A DNA stretch of 64,000 nucleotides from the NCBI RefSeq assembly GCF_016287535.1, contig NZ_JAEFAJ010000007.1, forward strand, positions 30,756-94,755. Direction: 5' to 3'. This DNA is from Ruminococcus sp. (GTDB lineage: Bacteria; Bacillota; Clostridia; Oscillospirales; Ruminococcaceae). The position numbers were made by a program, and so were the translations under genes. A model generated the notes under the pieces. It did no database searches. It was not told the DNA's origin and saw only the letters and a list, made by a program, of their open reading frames with translations. The stretch's first letter is position 1, and each line of letters opens with the position of its first letter. Positions 34,778 to 41,877 of this stretch are shown here, one piece after another.

Positions 34778-36073
34778 ATGAGCTTTTCTCCTAAAGAGAT
34801 ACTGAAATTCGTTGAAGAGAACGACGTAAAATTTATAAGACTTACTTTCTGCGATATGTTCGGCAATCTCAAAAACGTGGCTATCATGCCGAATGAGCTG
34901 CCGCGTGCATTTGAATACGGCATCCCCTTCGACGCCTCATGCATTGCGGAGGGCTGCTCCGACCTGCTTCTCGTTCCCGATATATCAACGCTTTCCGTTC
35001 TCCCCTGGAGACCTAAGTCGGGACGTGTCGTCCGCTTCTTCTGCTCGCTGAAAAACACCGACGGCAGCGACTACGTGGGAGATATGCGTACAGAGCTGAC
35101 AAACTATATCAATCAGCTCCGCCTCGACGGCTATTCCTGCGAAATGGGTACAAAATGCGAGTTCTACCTCTTCGAGCTGGATGAACGTGGCGAGCCTACC
35201 AAGATACCTCACGACAAGGGCGGCTACCTCGACGTGGCTCCCCTTGATAAGTGCGAGAACGCAAGACGTGAGATATGTCTCTCCCTTGAGGAAATGGGAA
35301 TGAGCCCCAAGAGCTCCTGCCATAAGCATGGTCCTGCGCAAAACGAGATAGAGTTCCGCGAAAGCGAGCCTATAACCGCTGCTGACAATATGGTACACTA
35401 CAAGACTGTTGTTAAGTCCATAGCCGCACAGAACGGTCTTTTCGCTTCATTCATGCCGAAGCCCCTCCCAGATGAGCACGGAAGCGCCCTGAGTATTTCA
35501 ATAAGCCTGAAAAAAGGCGGAGATAATATCTTCGGCAACGATATAAACGCTATGCCCCATGAGGGAAAATGCTTCATATCAGGAGTTCTCAGCAAGATAA
35601 GAGAAATAACTGCCTTTCTCAACTGCACTACCAACTCCTATAAGCGCTTGGGGATAGGCTATGCGCCAAAATACGTTAACTGGTCTGCCGAGAACTGCTC
35701 TCAGCTTATCAGAGTTCCCAAACCTGTGGGGATAACTCCACGTATCGAGATACGCTCTGCTGACGCCTGCTGCAACCCATATATAACCTTCAAGCTCATA
35801 CTTGCTGCAGGTATAGGCGGTATACAAAAAAATGATTCATCTCTTTTCGAGAGCGCTATGCACAGCGACACAGCAGACTCTGTTTTTCAGCCGCTTCCGT
35901 CCAGCCTCGAAGAAGCTGCTGCCGCCGCAAAGGCAAGCGATTTCGTAAAGCAGACACTTTCCCCGGAAATACGCAGCAATATCTTCGCTCAGCTCGACAG
36001 ACAGATACACGATTACTCCGAAGCTAATGACAAGGAAAAATTCGAGGAAGAGTCATACTTCAAATTCGTGTGA
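34778..36073 (+). CDS. glnA: Glutamine synthetase, type I family
   Basis: The product has 431 residues, slightly shorter than usual for bacterial GSI-alpha (about 440-450). It makes glutamine from glutamate, ammonia and ATP. Recognisable parts are FIRLTFCDMFGNLKNVAIMP, the metal/substrate segment CEFYLFELDE, KHGPAQNEIEFRES, NSYKRLGIGYAPKYVNWSAE, RVPKPVGITPRIEIRSADAC and NPYITFKLILAAGIGGI. An AATGGAGG site precedes the ATG. It is directly followed by an ANTAR response regulator, a common partner of glnA in Clostridia that controls nitrogen genes through RNA binding. Confidence 0.93.
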   Translation: MSFSPKEILKFVEENDVKFIRLTFCDMFGNLKNVAIMPNELPRAFEYGIPFDASCIAEGCSDLLLVPDISTLSVLPWRPKSGRVVRFFCSLKNTDGSDYVGDMRTELTNYINQLRLDGYSCEMGTKCEFYLFELDERGEPTKIPHDKGGYLDVAPLDKCENARREICLSLEEMGMSPKSSCHKHGPAQNEIEFRESEPITAADNMVHYKTVVKSIAAQNGLFASFMPKPLPDEHGSALSISISLKKGGDNIFGNDINAMPHEGKCFISGVLSKIREITAFLNCTTNSYKRLGIGYAPKYVNWSAENCSQLIRVPKPVGITPRIEIRSADACCNPYITFKLILAAGIGGIQKNDSSLFESAMHSDTADSVFQPLPSSLEEAAAAAKASDFVKQTLSPEIRSNIFAQLDRQIHDYSEANDKEKFEEESYFKFV

Positions 36074-36081
36074 GGCAATAA

Positions 36082-36651
36082 ATGGAAAGAGCACTTATAG
36101 TATCCTCAAACAATGAGTTCGCCGAACTCGCAGAACTTCTTCTGCGTATAGAAGGCTGCAGCAGAACAGCTGTAGCGGCAAGCGGCAATGAAGCCCGCCG
36201 TCTTGTAAAAAATGAGACCGAACCTGAACTGGTCATAGTTAATACGCCTCTGTCTGATGAATTCGGACAGGATCTTGCGGAAATGATAGCCGATTCCACC
36301 TCTGCCGGTATAATCCTTATTTGCGGCAGCGATGTGGCTGATGATATCGCAGACCGTGTTTCCGACAGCGGTATTAACGTAGTAACCAAACCGGTTACAA
36401 GGGAGCTTCTTCAGCGTACTATACGCCTTATTATCGCTGCAAGAGTCCGCATGGCAGAAGTAAAAAAGGAAAGCCCGGATATTCTAAGCCGTATAGAGGA
36501 AATGCGCACTATCAACCGCGCCAAGACCACTCTTATGAAATACCTGAAATTCACGGAGCCTCAGGCTCATAAATACATCGAAAAGCAGGCAATGAACAAC
36601 CGCCAGACCCGTCTTGAAGCGGCGCAGAAGATACTTGCGCAGTATGAATGA
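36082..36651 (+). CDS. ANTAR-domain response regulator with modified receiver
   Basis: The product has 189 residues. The N-terminal receiver-like domain lacks the phosphoacceptor Asp: the strand reads LVIVNTPLSDEFG, with Asn where Asp is expected. The C-terminal ANTAR domain (about 132-188) includes RIEEMRTINRAKTTLMKYL and the later AMNNRQTRLEAAQKIL. ANTAR proteins bind paired hairpins in nascent RNA and prevent termination. It starts 8 bases after glnA and ends before a strong hairpin. Control by phosphorylation is doubtful. Confidence 0.88.
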   Translation: MERALIVSSNNEFAELAELLLRIEGCSRTAVAASGNEARRLVKNETEPELVIVNTPLSDEFGQDLAEMIADSTSAGIILICGSDVADDIADRVSDSGINVVTKPVTRELLQRTIRLIIAARVRMAEVKKESPDILSRIEEMRTINRAKTTLMKYLKFTEPQAHKYIEKQAMNNRQTRLEAAQKILAQYE

Positions 36652-36660
36652 ATACAACTT

Positions 36661-36701
36661 TGCCCCCTCGGTTCCATGCTGAGGGGGCAGTCATTTTATT
36701 T
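36661..36701 (+). terminator. Hairpin terminator after the ANTAR gene
   Basis: TGCCCCCTC (36661-36669) pairs with GAGGGGGCA (36681-36689), followed by GTCATTTTATTT. It overlaps the end of the convergent gene at 36696. Confidence 0.7.
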
Positions 36702-36986
36702 AGGTCCTCCAAATATCAGACGCATAAGCCAGTAGCTGTTATATCCGCCCTTTGTGCCTGTGTATATCATAAATGCAATAAACGCACCTGCGACCGCAAT
36801 AGTAACGATACAGACAGCTGCTGGTATCAGTATAAGATACTTTTCACGCAGCTTCACTGAAATAATTATTATTATGACCGCGAGCACTATCCCTTCAACG
36901 GGGAATCCGAAAAATCCGACCGCAAATGAAGCAGCGGCAAGCAGGATAAGCGGTATACTGAACTTTCTCTCAATCATTATGATCAC
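36696..36986 (-). CDS. Small membrane protein of the ECF sigma/anti-sigma unit
   Basis: The product has 96 residues and three hydrophobic segments (about 10-27, 29-45 and 50-75). No family is recognised. It overlaps the anti-sigma gene by 17 bases, so it is the third gene of the leftward sigma operon. A role as a partner or target of the anti-sigma factor is possible but unproven. Confidence 0.6.
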   Translation of the reverse strand: MIIMIERKFSIPLILLAAASFAVGFFGFPVEGIVLAVIIIIISVKLREKYLILIPAAVCIVTIAVAGAFIAFMIYTGTKGGYNSYWLMRLIFGGPK

Positions 36987-37632
36987 TCTCCCATAAAATA
37001 TACTCTTTATCGTTTACATCATCGTAATAAAAGATCTTTTCAATATTTTTTTCCTTCAGCTTTTCGACAGTGCCTATCTGATATGCAAATGGATACTCAT
37101 TACCGAAGTTAATATACGAAAAGCTTGATATTTTGCGCTGTTTAAGAGTATATCCTATGCCGTTCTTGCTGTCCTTGTCGTACTCCTTGTCATAGGACAA
37201 ATGATTTCCGCTGCTGTCACTGAACGTCGGAAATACGAAATCGAAGCTTGCTGCATCACCTTTTACGCAGAACAAAAGCATACCGTCCCACTCTGTAACA
37301 TAAACATTGTCCGGGATATCATATCTTTCTACGTCCATCGAGCAGTCCCAATTTATCAGGTAAAAAAGCGTTCCAAGCAGTACAAACACAAGCACTGCAG
37401 CGCTTATAAGCCCAACTGCAAGCTTTTCAATACGCAGGCGTCTCTTTATACGTTTTAGCACCTCACCGTCTTTCTGAGGACTTATACTCACATTTTGACG
37501 GAGCTTTTCAAGCTCTTTTTTACAGTCGGGACAGCTGTTGAGATGCTCCTCGACTGCTTTTCTGCTCTCCCCGCTGCACACATCGTCGGCATACAGCGGA
37601 AGCAGATCCTTTACTATATCACAGTTATTCAT
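36970..37632 (-). CDS. Anti-sigma factor with zinc-finger N-terminus
   Basis: The product has 220 residues. The N-terminus has the zf-HC2 anti-sigma pattern: CDIVKDLLPLYADDVCSGES, then HLNSCPDCKKEL with His-x3-Cys-x2-Cys. A single membrane helix at about 72-92 separates it from an extracytoplasmic domain of about 125 residues. It should hold the ECF sigma factor at the membrane until a signal arrives. Its ATG would overlap the sigma factor stop codon (ATGA) if the sigma gene were intact; see the frameshift noted there. Confidence 0.87.
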   Translation of the reverse strand: MNNCDIVKDLLPLYADDVCSGESRKAVEEHLNSCPDCKKELEKLRQNVSISPQKDGEVLKRIKRRLRIEKLAVGLISAAVLVFVLLGTLFYLINWDCSMDVERYDIPDNVYVTEWDGMLLFCVKGDAASFDFVFPTFSDSSGNHLSYDKEYDKDSKNGIGYTLKQRKISSFSYINFGNEYPFAYQIGTVEKLKEKNIEKIFYYDDVNDKEYILWESDHND

Positions 37633-37660
37633 TTCTGTACCTCCAGTTCTTCTATTATCT

Positions 37661-38134
37661 TCAGCTTTGCACGGTGAAGGACACTCGCGCCCAGCTTTCG
37701 GTCCTGCCGAAGATATCCCCTATCTGACGGAAGCTCAGTTCACCGAAAACTCTCAGAGTGAATACCTCCTTGTAGGGCTCGCTAAGAGTATGCAGCACTC
37801 GGTGTATCTCCATACTCTGCTCTCCGTCGGCGACCAAATCTTCAATGGAAGGTTTTGAGTCAGGCAGCGTCTCAGGTATATCTTCTCCTGTGGAGCGACT
37901 GCTTTTTTTGCTGTGGGTGAACAGCAGATTTTTCGCTATCTGACACAGCCATACCCTTATATCGCAGTCTCCGCGGAAGCTGTCAACGGACTTCATCGCC
38001 CTGAAAAATGTCTCCTGCGTTATATCCTCGGCAAGATGTTCGTCCGCCGACAGTGATCTTATATAAAGGTATACATCATGGAAATAATCTTTGTAGAGCT
38101 CTTCGACTTTGTCCAAACTTCTCACCGCCTTCAA
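37661..38134 (-). CDS. ECF-type RNA polymerase sigma factor, apparently frameshifted at the 3' end
   Basis: The product has 157 residues as read. Region 2 (YLYIRSLSADEHLAEDITQE, then TFFRAMKSVDSF) and region 4 (LHTLSEPYKEVFTLRVFGEL, SFRQIGDIFGRTESWARV) are clear. The expected ending after ARVSF is lost: the frame reads TVQS and stops. A one-base change near 37674-37678 would restore HRAKLKIIEELEVQK and a stop at 37629 that overlaps the anti-sigma ATG as ATGA. Start choice is uncertain: a TTG at 38134, a GTG at 38125 or a TTG at 38116, the last with GGTGAG upstream. It either carries a real mutation or an assembly error. Confidence 0.8.
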   Translation of the reverse strand: MKAVRSLDKVEELYKDYFHDVYLYIRSLSADEHLAEDITQETFFRAMKSVDSFRGDCDIRVWLCQIAKNLLFTHSKKSSRSTGEDIPETLPDSKPSIEDLVADGEQSMEIHRVLHTLSEPYKEVFTLRVFGELSFRQIGDIFGRTESWARVSFTVQS

Positions 38135-38143
38135 CTATAAGAC

Positions 38144-38166
38144 TACGATATATCACTTTCGTTACA
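38144..38166 (-). promoter_or_regulatory. Possible ECF-dependent promoter of the sigma operon
   Basis: On the minus strand TGTAAC (38161-38166) is followed after 13 bases by CGTA (38144-38147). This resembles ECF promoters, but the spacing is shorter than the usual 16, so it is tentative. It would indicate autoregulation. Confidence 0.3.
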
Positions 38167-38170
38167 GAAA

Positions 38171-38208
38171 ATAATAAAAAAGCTGCGGAAAGATATTCAA
38201 TCCGCAGC
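38171..38208 (-). terminator. Terminator of the efp/CD1247 unit
   Basis: On the minus strand GCTGCGGA pairs with TCCGCAGC (arms at 38201-38208 and 38182-38189), followed by TTTTTTATTATT. Confidence 0.85.
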
Positions 38209-38231
38209 GTATTTGCTCTTTTACGGCAATA

Positions 38232-38711
38232 TTACTTCTTTTCGGGAGCTTCGTCCTTGTCCTCGAAATCCTCGATTGTAAGATCGTCATAATCAAACTC
38301 AAGGAGCTCATTGCAGTTAGGACAGTTCATTGAACCCTCTTCGATCATGCCCTCATCGAGAAGAATAGTATCTCCGCAGGTTGGACAGGTAATCTCATAA
38401 AGCCCATCGTCATCTTCATCGAAATCAAAGTCATCGTCGTCCCAGTCATCATCATCGTCGCAAGTGTCACAGTCGCCGTCACACTCGCCGCAGTCATAGA
38501 AATCGTCCTCGACCTGTCCGAGATCTTCATCAAGGATATCACAGAGCTCTGTAAGCTCGTCTACCTGTGACTGAAGATCGTCAACATAAAGCACAAGCTC
38601 GGACATTACCTCTGACATCTGGATAAGCACCTTTCCTTCCTTTGTGGAAGTGTCGATCTCAAGACCGTCGATAAGTCCCTTTAAATATGACATTTTCTCG
38701 GTAAGCTTCAT
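38232..38711 (-). CDS. CD1247-type protein with acidic linker and zinc ribbon
   Basis: The product has 159 residues. The N-terminal domain (MKLTEKMSYLKGLIDGLEID) matches the CD1247 N-terminal type found in Clostridia. A very acidic Asp-rich stretch in the middle contains four Cys in a CGECDGDCDTC cluster. Near the C-terminus, CPTCGDTI and CPNCNELLEF form a zinc ribbon. Function is unknown. It lies 39 bases after efp in the same direction and ends before a terminator. Confidence 0.75.
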   Translation of the reverse strand: MKLTEKMSYLKGLIDGLEIDTSTKEGKVLIQMSEVMSELVLYVDDLQSQVDELTELCDILDEDLGQVEDDFYDCGECDGDCDTCDDDDDWDDDDFDFDEDDDGLYEITCPTCGDTILLDEGMIEEGSMNCPNCNELLEFDYDDLTIEDFEDKDEAPEKK

Positions 38712-38750
38712 AACAAGCTCCTCCTCTCAAATTATAGTAAAAACATGAGC

Positions 38751-39308
38751 TTATGCTCTGGACATATACTCGCCTGTTCTTGTGTCTACCTGAATGATCT
38801 CGCCTTCGTCGATGAAGAGCGGAACCTTGATCTCAGCACCTGTCTCAAGTGTTGCAGGCTTTGTTGCGTTAGTTGCTGTATCGCCCTTGAAGCCGGGATC
38901 TGTCTGAGTGACCTTGAGCTCTACGAAGTTGGGCGGCTCAACGCCGAATACGTTGCCCTTGTATGAGAGTATCTTGCAGATCATTTCTTCCTTGACGAAC
39001 TTGAAGCTGTCGCTGAGGATAGAAGCGCTGATCGGAACCTGCTCATATGACTCAAGATCCATGAAGTAGTAAAGATCGCCGTCATTATAGCTGTACTGCA
39101 TATCCTTTCTCTCAACGAAAGCTGTAGGGAACTTTGCAGTAGGGTTGAAGGAAGTTTCAACAACTGAACCTGTGATTACGTTCTTGTATTTAGTTCTTAC
39201 AAAAGCGGCTCCCTTACCGGGCTTAACGTGCTGGAACTCGATAACCTGTACTACCTGTCCGTCAAGCTCAAAGGTAACGCCGTTTCTGAAATCTCCTGCT
39301 GAAATCAT
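38751..39308 (-). CDS. efp: Translation elongation factor P
   Basis: The product has 185 residues with the three-domain layout of EF-P: an N-terminal KOW-like domain, an OB domain and a C-terminal OB domain ending in [17 protein letters not shown]. The tip loop reads [12 protein letters not shown], with Lys32 in the position that is modified in many bacteria. EF-P relieves ribosome stalling at polyproline stretches. Its own promoter lies at 39350-39378; it is the first gene of a unit with the CD1247-type gene. Confidence 0.96.
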   Translation of the reverse strand: MISAGDFRNGVTFELDGQVVQVIEFQHVKPGKGAAFVRTKYKNVITGSVVETSFNPTAKFPTAFVERKDMQYSYNDGDLYYFMDLESYEQVPISASILSDSFKFVKEEMICKILSYKGNVFGVEPPNFVELKVTQTDPGFKGDTATNATKPATLETGAEIKVPLFIDEGEIIQVDTRTGEYMSRA

Positions 39309-39349
39309 TATAAATACCTCCGTATTTTTTCAAATTAATATGATACTAA

Positions 39350-39378
39350 ATTATACCATATTTCAGTCTGTTTTGCAA
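39350..39378 (-). promoter_or_regulatory. Promoter of efp
   Basis: Read leftward: TTGCAA (39373-39378), a 17-base spacer and TATAAT (39350-39355). Confidence 0.7.
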
Positions 39379-39394
39379 TACCTAAAATGAATTA

Positions 39395-40459
39395 TTATAA
39401 TGTAATTAGACTTTTTGCGCTTTTTGTCAAGTTTTCGCAGCCGTTTTCGGTCAAAATGACAAAATCTTCTATTCTGACGCCGAATCTGCCGGCTATATAT
39501 ACTCCGGGCTCTACAGTAACTACCGCTCCTTCATTCAGCGGCAGCTTATAATTCGGCGAAGCATTCGGCTTTTCATGTATCTCCATGCCTACACCGTGTC
39601 CGAGGGAATGTCCGAAACAGCTTCCGTAACCTTCACGTTCGATGATATCCCGTGCGATCCTGTCAAGGTCGCTGCCTGTCATACCTGCCTTTGCTGCTTC
39701 AAGAGCTGCAAGCTGTGCGCTGAGAACAGTATCATACACCTTTTTCATCTCGTCATCAGGCTGTCCTACGCACACAGTACGTGTCATGTCACTGTGGTAG
39801 CCGTTGTACACTGCACCGAAGTCCATGAGCACGAACTCGCCCTCTTCTATCTTCTTGTCCGAGGGAACTCCGTGGGGCATGGACGTATTTGCTCCGGAAA
39901 GCACGATAGTATCAAAGGAAAGATCCTCTGCGCCGAGCTCAAACATAAGACGGTTGAGCTCAAGAGCAGTCTCTCTTTCAGTAACACCGGGCTTTATGAA
40001 CTTCAGTATCCTGTCATATGCGGCTTCAGCTATTGCCTGAGCCTTTTTTATACATTCGATCTCGTCCTTATCCTTCACCGCACGAAGCGCTGATATGGCT
40101 GTACTCAGCGAGTCATCATACACAAAATGCATCTGACTGAAAAAATGCTCATACGCATTGAGTTCCTTGACAGTCATTGTTTCGGATTCTATGGCTATTG
40201 ACTTTGCATCATGCTTGTTCAGCAGCTCCATCAGCTGCGGGTAAAGCTTTTTTGCCTCTATGACCTCAGCATCAGTGACCACAGCCCTCGCCTTTTCGAT
40301 ATACCGGAAGTCTATGAGAAGATACGCTTTTCCCGGAAATGCTATAACTACTCCTGCCGATGACTTCATACCGGTAAAATACCTGCGGTTAATATCTGAA
40401 GTAATCAGGACACAGTCAGCCCCTTCAAATGTTTCAAATAGTTTGTCGAATCTGTTCAT
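39395..40459 (-). CDS. M24 family Xaa-Pro aminopeptidase
   Basis: The product has 354 residues from the ATG at 40459, which has a GAGAGGTG site; an upstream frame extension lacks one. The creatinase-like N-domain is followed by the pita-bread catalytic domain. Metal ligands lie in MDFGAVYNGYHSDMTRTV (two Asp), FGHSLGHGVGMEIHE (His), VTVEPGVYI (Glu) and VRIEDFVILTENG (Glu). It removes N-terminal residues preceding proline. It lies 10 bases after aroQ in a yqeG-aroQ-peptidase unit upstream of efp, a common Firmicutes order. Confidence 0.92.
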   Translation of the reverse strand: MNRFDKLFETFEGADCVLITSDINRRYFTGMKSSAGVVIAFPGKAYLLIDFRYIEKARAVVTDAEVIEAKKLYPQLMELLNKHDAKSIAIESETMTVKELNAYEHFFSQMHFVYDDSLSTAISALRAVKDKDEIECIKKAQAIAEAAYDRILKFIKPGVTERETALELNRLMFELGAEDLSFDTIVLSGANTSMPHGVPSDKKIEEGEFVLMDFGAVYNGYHSDMTRTVCVGQPDDEMKKVYDTVLSAQLAALEAAKAGMTGSDLDRIARDIIEREGYGSCFGHSLGHGVGMEIHEKPNASPNYKLPLNEGAVVTVEPGVYIAGRFGVRIEDFVILTENGCENLTKSAKSLITL

Positions 40460-40469
40460 TCCGCACCTC

Positions 40470-40901
40470 TCAGAGCTCCGCCAGCGCCTGAACTGCAAGA
40501 TAGTAGCTTCCGAATCCGAAGCCGCTTATGCTGCCCTTGCAGACAGGAGCGATCACCGAGTTTGAGCGAAATTCATCACGTGCGAAAACATTGCTGATAT
40601 GTACTTCTATAACTGGTATCTTTATTGCTGCTATCGCGTCACGTATCGCATAGCTGTAGTGGGTATACGCTCCTGCGTTGATTATAACGCCGTCAAAAAG
40701 CTTTCTTGCTTCGTGGAGCTTGTCAATTATGGCTCCCTCATGGTTAGACTGGAATATCTCGCACTCCAGCCCCTTTTCCTTTGCACGTCCGACGATATTG
40801 CTGTTAAGGGTGTCTATGCTCATATCACCGTAGATACCGGGCTCTCTCTCTCCGAGAAGGTTAAGATTCGGACCGTGTATAACAAGTATTTTCTTTATCA
40901 T
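40470..40901 (-). CDS. aroQ: 3-dehydroquinate dehydratase, type II
   Basis: The product has 143 residues, the usual length for the type II enzyme. It catalyses the third step of the shikimate pathway. Signatures are ILVIHGPNLNLLGEREPGIYG near the start, the catalytic Tyr region, INAGAYTHYSYAIRDAI and PVIEVHISNVFARDEFRSNS. It lies 2 bases after yqeG and 10 bases before the peptidase gene. Confidence 0.96.
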   Translation of the reverse strand: MIKKILVIHGPNLNLLGEREPGIYGDMSIDTLNSNIVGRAKEKGLECEIFQSNHEGAIIDKLHEARKLFDGVIINAGAYTHYSYAIRDAIAAIKIPVIEVHISNVFARDEFRSNSVIAPVCKGSISGFGFGSYYLAVQALAEL

Positions 40902-40903
40902 AT

Positions 40904-41443
40904 TTACTCCTTTTTGTCGTCGACAAATTTATTTGGAAGAAATGGTTTTTCAAGCACTCTCTTGAAGCGGATAAAGCGCTTGCTTCTTGGTTCAGGCTCC
41001 ATAGGCTGAACGAATATCATCCTGATACGGGAATGATTGGCTCCCCATACGTCGGTAAAAAGCTGATCTCCCACAGCGGCTGTCTCCTGAGCGCTAAGCC
41101 CCATTTTTTTCATAGCCGCAATATATCCCCTTTTCAGCGGTTTGCCGCCGTCGCAGACATAATCAAGTCCGAGAGGAGCAGCAAAACGTCTGACACGCTC
41201 ATCGTGGTTGTTTGAAAGGATTATCAGCTTTATCCCGTTTTTTCTCATATCATCGAGCCAGCTGGGTATCCCCTCAGCAGGCACCGGATTATCGTGAGTC
41301 GTGAGCGTATTGTCAACATCAAGGACAAGGCCCTTTATCCCATGTTTTTTCAGAAATGACGGAGTTATATCCACAGTCCTTCTGAATGCGAAATCAACGC
41401 CGGTTTTTGTAATCTTGTGTTTTAAGCCCAAGCTATCTGTCAA
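40904..41443 (-). CDS. YqeG family HAD IIIA-type phosphatase
   Basis: The product has up to 179 residues. The HAD motif I is VLDVDNTLT, motif II lies around KLIILSNNHDERV, and motif III/IV around KPLKRGYIAAMKKMGLSAQE, then AAVGDQLFTDVWGANHSRIR. The family is YqeG, including mitochondrial PTPMT-like GEP4 relatives that act on phosphatidylglycerol phosphate. The start is uncertain: a TTG at 41443 sits too close to GGAG, and a TTG at 41431 has a better distance. It heads the unit with aroQ. Confidence 0.88.
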   Translation of the reverse strand: MTDSLGLKHKITKTGVDFAFRRTVDITPSFLKKHGIKGLVLDVDNTLTTHDNPVPAEGIPSWLDDMRKNGIKLIILSNNHDERVRRFAAPLGLDYVCDGGKPLKRGYIAAMKKMGLSAQETAAVGDQLFTDVWGANHSRIRMIFVQPMEPEPRSKRFIRFKRVLEKPFLPNKFVDDKKE

Positions 41444-41459
41444 CTCCGTTCAACAAATG

Positions 41460-41480
41460 AAAAAGCGAGCCGCAGCCCGC
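41460..41480 (-). terminator. Terminator of rpsU
   Basis: On the minus strand GCGGGC-TGCG-GCTCGC (one mismatch) is followed by TTTTTC. Some readthrough into yqeG is possible. Confidence 0.65.
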
Positions 41481-41509
41481 TTTTATCAACATTAATCAAT
41501 TCCGCAAGA

Positions 41510-41683
41510 TCAATACTTACGCTTACGAGCTGCCTCAGACTTCTTCTTACGCTTTACCGAAGGCTTCTCGTAGTGCTCTCTCTTACGAACCTCAGCAATT
41601 ACGCCATCCTTTGCACATGATCTCTTAAATCTTTTAAGAGCTGTGTCTAAAGACTCGTTTTTGCCAACACGAACTTCTGCCAC
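41510..41683 (-). CDS. rpsU: 30S ribosomal protein S21
   Basis: The product has 57 residues, starting at GTG (41683) with a GGAGGG site. It begins [20 protein letters not shown] and continues with [20 protein letters not shown] and a Lys/Arg-rich tail ending RKRKY, all standard for S21. S21 takes part in base-pairing of the ribosome binding site during initiation. It is short and easily missed. A promoter at 41822-41850 gives a leader of about 130 bases. Confidence 0.96.
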   Translation of the reverse strand: MAEVRVGKNESLDTALKRFKRSCAKDGVIAEVRKREHYEKPSVKRKKKSEAARKRKY

Positions 41684-41821
41684 TAAATTTCCCTCCCTTG
41701 TTCAGAGGTTGCACGGAGCATTGCTCCATAGCATCTATACTAATCGCCCTTGTGGACGTCAGTCAGCGCATACCCCAAAAAACAGCAGATACACAAATAT
41801 AATCATATAGAATATACTATA

Positions 41822-41850
41822 AGTTTACCACATTTTCTGCCCGTTGTCAA
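41822..41850 (-). promoter_or_regulatory. Promoter of rpsU with long leader
   Basis: Read leftward: TTGACA (41845-41850), a 17-base spacer and TAAACT (41822-41827). The leader (about 41815-41684) contains a GGAGC-AAT-GCTCC hairpin near 41715-41735. Nothing else was seen in this 190-base gap between leuS and rpsU. Confidence 0.7.
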
Positions 41851-41877
41851 GCATTTTTTTATTAATTAAAATTTTCG

